Source of the DNA: an uncultured Oscillospiraceae bacterium
GTDB lineage: Bacteria > Bacillota_A > Clostridia > Oscillospirales > Oscillospiraceae
Length of the DNA: 6,449 nt
Direction of reading: 5' to 3'
Assembly (NCBI GenBank): GCA_944387755.1
Contig: CALXGC010000031.1
Span: 1 to 6,449 of the forward strand
A program made the position numbers and the translations under genes. A model generated the notes under the pieces. The model searched no databases, was not told where the DNA came from, and saw only the letters and a program-made list of their open reading frames with translations. Below are positions 5,187-6,449 of the stretch, one piece after another (within the stretch, counting starts at the first letter, position 1; each line of letters opens with the position of its first letter).

Positions 5187-5741
5187 ATGATTGATTTGAT
5201 TTTGTTGGCGGCCGGCCGGCCCGGCCTGGACAGCCGGACCCTTTTGGACGAGAGCCAGGGCAAGCCCGCCTACCGCTTTGTCTTCGAGGCGGCCCGTCAG
5301 ACGGCGGACGCCATGCTGGGCCTGCGGGTGCTGGCGGTGACGCGGCCGGAGAGCTTGGACGGGCCCATCCGGGCCTTCGGCTTTAACAAGGTGATTGTCT
5401 CCGACAACTGGAGCCTGAGCCAGGCGATAATTGCCGGGGCAAAGGCGGCCCGCTCCGGGGCCAGCCGGTGCTTTCTGCCCTGCGACCTCACCGGCATGAC
5501 CGGCGAGGCCCTCACCGGATTTTTGCAGGGCTTTATCCTCAGCGGCCGGCCCCTGGGCCGTATGCGCTGCGGCCAGCAGGAGGGCGGACCCATGGTCTTC
5601 GCCCCCTACCTGCTGCCCGGCCTGCTGGAGCTCAAGGGCGGCGAGGACGGCTCCGCCCTGTTTGAGGGGCGGGAGAGCCGCACGTTCTGCTATGAGACGG
5701 GCGCGGAGATCTTTGCCCCCTGCCCGGCGCGGACGGAGTAA
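5187..5741 (+). CDS. MobA/MocA-like NTP transferase domain protein with degenerate N-terminal loop
   Basis: The 184-residue protein has the outline of a MobA-like NTP transferase (PF12804 type): strand and loop MIDLILLAAG (1-10), then SLSQAIIAGAKAA (76-88), where MocA proteins have their G-x-S-x2-x-S region, FLPCDLTGMT (96-105) with the metal-site aspartate D100 in the place of the usual CDMP, and GGPMVFAPYLLPGLLEL, comparable to the G-x-P-V-x-F segment of MocA. The usual nucleotide-binding signature after LAAG (SxRMGxxK) is missing; it reads RPGLDSRTLL. Activity as a molybdopterin cytidylyl- or guanylyltransferase is therefore doubtful, and no molybdenum genes are nearby. The start at 5187 puts the first strand at the N-terminus as usual, with AGAGGA (5175-5180) 6 bases upstream. 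An in-frame ATG at 5133 overlapping the sfsA stop would add 18 basic residues and is less likely. No terminator follows directly. Confidence 0.72.
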   Translation: MIDLILLAAGRPGLDSRTLLDESQGKPAYRFVFEAARQTADAMLGLRVLAVTRPESLDGPIRAFGFNKVIVSDNWSLSQAIIAGAKAARSGASRCFLPCDLTGMTGEALTGFLQGFILSGRPLGRMRCGQQEGGPMVFAPYLLPGLLELKGGEDGSALFEGRESRTFCYETGAEIFAPCPARTE

Positions 5742-5771
5742 AAATTTCCAATATATTTTACATAAAACGTC

Positions 5772-5800
5772 TGGAAAGCCGGGCGCTTCTCTGCTACAAT
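5772..5800 (+). promoter_or_regulatory. Extended -10 promoter of the Arg-rich / Cys-rich small gene pair
   Basis: TGGAAA (5772-5777), a 17-base spacer and TACAAT (5795-5800) with an extended TG at 5792-5793 predict a start near 5807. The promoter lies in an AT-rich stretch right after the nucleotidyltransferase stop codon and 38 bases ahead of a strong ribosome binding site. Confidence 0.65.
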
Positions 5801-5837
5801 AGAAGCAGCTTCCGATCCGGGGAAGGAGGAGTTTTCT

Positions 5838-6008
5838 ATGGCAGAGCAAGCGCGCCGGGGCATCCCCAAAAGGAGTTCCAGGCGGAACCCTCCCCTTCCG
5901 CGCCGCAGAGACAGCGGGCACTGCGCGGCCGAATGTGTGCTGACATTCGGCTGTGCGGCGCCTGCTGTTTTTCTGCTCCGGAGGCATATCATGCGAGAGG
6001 AGTCTTGA
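5838..6008 (+). CDS. Arg-rich small ORF, possible leader peptide
   Basis: A 56-codon frame starts at an ATG with an excellent ribosome binding site (AAGGAGGA, 5823-5830; AGGAGG 8 bases before the ATG) and a promoter just upstream. It begins MAEQARRGIPKRSSRRNPPL and continues PRRR (21-24): nine arginines within residues 6-24 and two proline pairs or near-pairs. The rest (from about residue 28) lies over a long RNA hairpin (5907-5972) and does not look like a folded protein. It stops 2 bases before the ATG of the Cys-rich gene, whose ribosome binding site lies inside it, so the two would be translationally coupled. It could be a leader peptide for attenuation, a small gene disrupted by a palindrome, or a chance frame. 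The initiation signals are strong but the sequence matches nothing I recognise. Confidence 0.45.
   Translation: MAEQARRGIPKRSSRRNPPLPRRRDSGHCAAECVLTFGCAAPAVFLLRRHIMREES
5907..5972 (+). terminator. Long terminator-like hairpin inside the small-gene leader
   Basis: Bases 5912-5936 pair with 5943-5967 around a 6-base loop (5937-5942): 24 pairs interrupted only by A5920/C5959, including four G-U pairs. TTTTT (5968-5972) follows at once and can pair on with 5907-5911. It has the form of an intrinsic terminator. The G-U pairs exist only in the plus-strand RNA; on the minus strand they become mismatches, which argues that the plus transcript is the functional one. It lies between the promoter at 5772-5800 and the Cys-rich gene at 6011. 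It may attenuate that gene, may also end read-through from sfsA, or may be an inserted palindromic element. Confidence 0.65.
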
Positions 6009-6010
6009 GT

Positions 6011-6205
6011 ATGCTTCCTTGTCAGGGCAACTGCCCCCACTACCAGAACGGCTGCCACAAGTCCTGCGCCTACTGGAGCCAGCTCCAGGAGCGCCAGCGG
6101 ACCCAGAGACAGCAGAAGAAGGCCTATTTGGACTACTACAACGACCTGTGCCTCACCATGACCCGCCAGTTCCGGGCCCTGAGCCCCTGCCGGGTGTTCC
6201 GGTAA
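6011..6205 (+). CDS. Small Cys-rich protein with C-x3-C / C-x3-C cluster, unknown function
   Basis: This 64-residue protein begins MLPCQGNCPHYQNGCHKSC. Cysteines at residues 4, 8, 15 and 19, with His10 and His16 between, form a compact cluster that could bind zinc or another metal. A long charged, Gln-rich helix follows (about 24-40), then AYLDYYNDLC (38-47) and TMTRQFRAL. The pattern of an N-terminal Cys/His cluster, a Gln/Arg helix and a YLxYYNxxC...TRQ tail looks conserved and I have an impression of similar hypothetical proteins in gut Clostridia, but no function is known to me. The ATG at 6011 is preferred: GAGAGGAG (5995-6002) lies 8 bases upstream. The in-frame ATG at 5933 sits inside the hairpin stem, has no binding site and adds unprotein-like sequence. 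A terminator follows at 6218. Confidence 0.75.
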   Translation: MLPCQGNCPHYQNGCHKSCAYWSQLQERQRTQRQQKKAYLDYYNDLCLTMTRQFRALSPCRVFR

Positions 6206-6217
6206 ACTGCATATCTG

Positions 6218-6249
6218 GCCGGCTGTCCCCTGGACGGCCGGCTTTTTTT
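6218..6249 (+). terminator. Rho-independent terminator of the Cys-rich gene
   Basis: GCCGGCTGTCC (6218-6228) pairs with GGACGGCCGGC (6232-6242), 11 bp with one G-U pair and a CCT loop, followed by seven T residues. It begins 12 bases after the stop codon. Confidence 0.92.
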
Positions 6250-6268
6250 GCCGCCCCTGCGGCAACAA

Positions 6269-6321
6269 CGGACATGTGTGTAGGGCGCGACGACCCGGCG
6301 CGCCGCCAAAGCCTCCCCCTT
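6269..6321 (+). repeat. GC-rich linker repeat, copy 3, with truncated hairpin start
   Basis: CGGACATGTGTGTAGGGCGCG, then the CCCGGCGCGCC core, then AAAGCCTCCCCCTT. It matches 3386-3435 with scattered substitutions. After AAAGCCTCCCC the other copies go on into a G-rich complement arm; here the match stops near 6321 and unrelated AT-richer sequence begins, so the hairpin part is missing. Confidence 0.6.
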
Positions 6322-6330
6322 CGACGCGAA

Positions 6331-6449
6331 TCAATAGTTGAAACACAAAAGGAAGCAAGAAAAGGCAAGGGCAGCAAAGACATGGAAAAACAGGCCCTCC
6401 AGAGAGCGGACGCAAGAGGCATTCTGAATGCCGGATTTCACATTGATCC
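6331..6449 (-). CDS. Possible C-terminal end of an unidentified minus-strand gene (partial)
   Basis: On the minus strand the frame entering at 6447 reads 38 residues to a TGA at 6333-6331, including SGIQNASCVRSLEGLFFHV and a hydrophobic, Phe/Cys-rich tail ending in CFNY. The tail is vaguely like the hydrophobic C-terminus of some IS transposases, but no family motif is visible and this is a guess. The competing reading is a plus-strand start at 6382 (MEKQALQRADARGILNAGF..., running off the window), which has no good ribosome binding site. The segment is AT-richer than its neighbours and follows a truncated repeat, which fits a mobile-element edge. Confidence 0.25.
   Translation of the reverse strand, partial: INVKSGIQNASCVRSLEGLFFHVFAALAFSCFLLCFNY

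Noticed and set aside
5840..5936. Programmed frameshift joining the 5838 start to the Cys-rich frame
   Set aside because: The CCCCAAAAGG stretch does not form a canonical X-XXY-YYZ slippery heptamer in the right frame, and the Cys-rich gene has its own start signals.
4893..5987. A 364-codon minus-strand frame across sfsA, the nucleotidyltransferase gene and the leader region
   Set aside because: It crosses several supported plus-strand genes and their intergenic signals, is rich in Pro/Arg/Ala low-complexity sequence and has no domain motif.
5933..6010. Earlier in-frame start of the Cys-rich protein
   Set aside because: The ATG is buried in the hairpin stem with no binding site; 6011 has one at good spacing.

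Overview
The window looks like chromosomal DNA of a high-GC gut Firmicute, most plausibly an Oscillospiraceae relative of Flavonifractor, Lawsonibacter or Intestinimonas. This rests on very GC-rich third codon positions, strong AGGAGG-type ribosome binding sites on nearly every gene, short AT-rich promoter islands, a DUF1540 Cys-rich miniprotein, an SseB-domain protein, and GC-rich hairpin repeats between genes. The taxon is an inference; there is no marker gene here.

Layout. (1) Bases 1-139 hold repeat DNA ending in a rho-independent terminator for a gene left of the window. (2) An AT-rich 5' region with an extended -10 promoter drives a single membrane GT2 glycosyltransferase (412-1698), closed by a textbook terminator. 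(3) Convergent to it lies a minus-strand pair, a YjdF/DUF2238-like multispanning membrane protein (2872-2024) and a 54-residue DUF1540 protein (1969-1805), ending at its own terminator at 1789-1758. (4) Divergent from that pair is a 70-residue helical protein of unknown function (2954-3166). (5) Bases 3171-3435 are packed with a double-hairpin repeat family in both orientations. (6) An SseB-family protein (4256-3444, minus) is divergent from sfsA (4405-5133), with overlapping promoters between them. sfsA is followed by a MobA/MocA-like nucleotidyltransferase whose N-terminal signature loop is degenerate. (7) A new promoter at 5772-5800 leads into an Arg-rich small ORF, a very long terminator-like hairpin embedded in that ORF, and a Cys-rich 64-residue protein, closed by a terminator. 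(8) The last 200 bases hold another repeat copy, cut off near 6321, then AT-richer DNA with the edge of an unidentified gene.

The genes do not form one pathway. They are short independent units: an envelope or exopolysaccharide enzyme, membrane and metal/Cys-type small proteins, a nucleic-acid-linked SfsA and an NTP transferase. The signals most worth a second look are the promoter - Arg-rich ORF - terminator hairpin - Cys-rich ORF arrangement at 5772-6249, which resembles a translation-linked attenuator, and the double-hairpin repeats, in which two copies 3.1 kb apart differ only by one swapped base pair.
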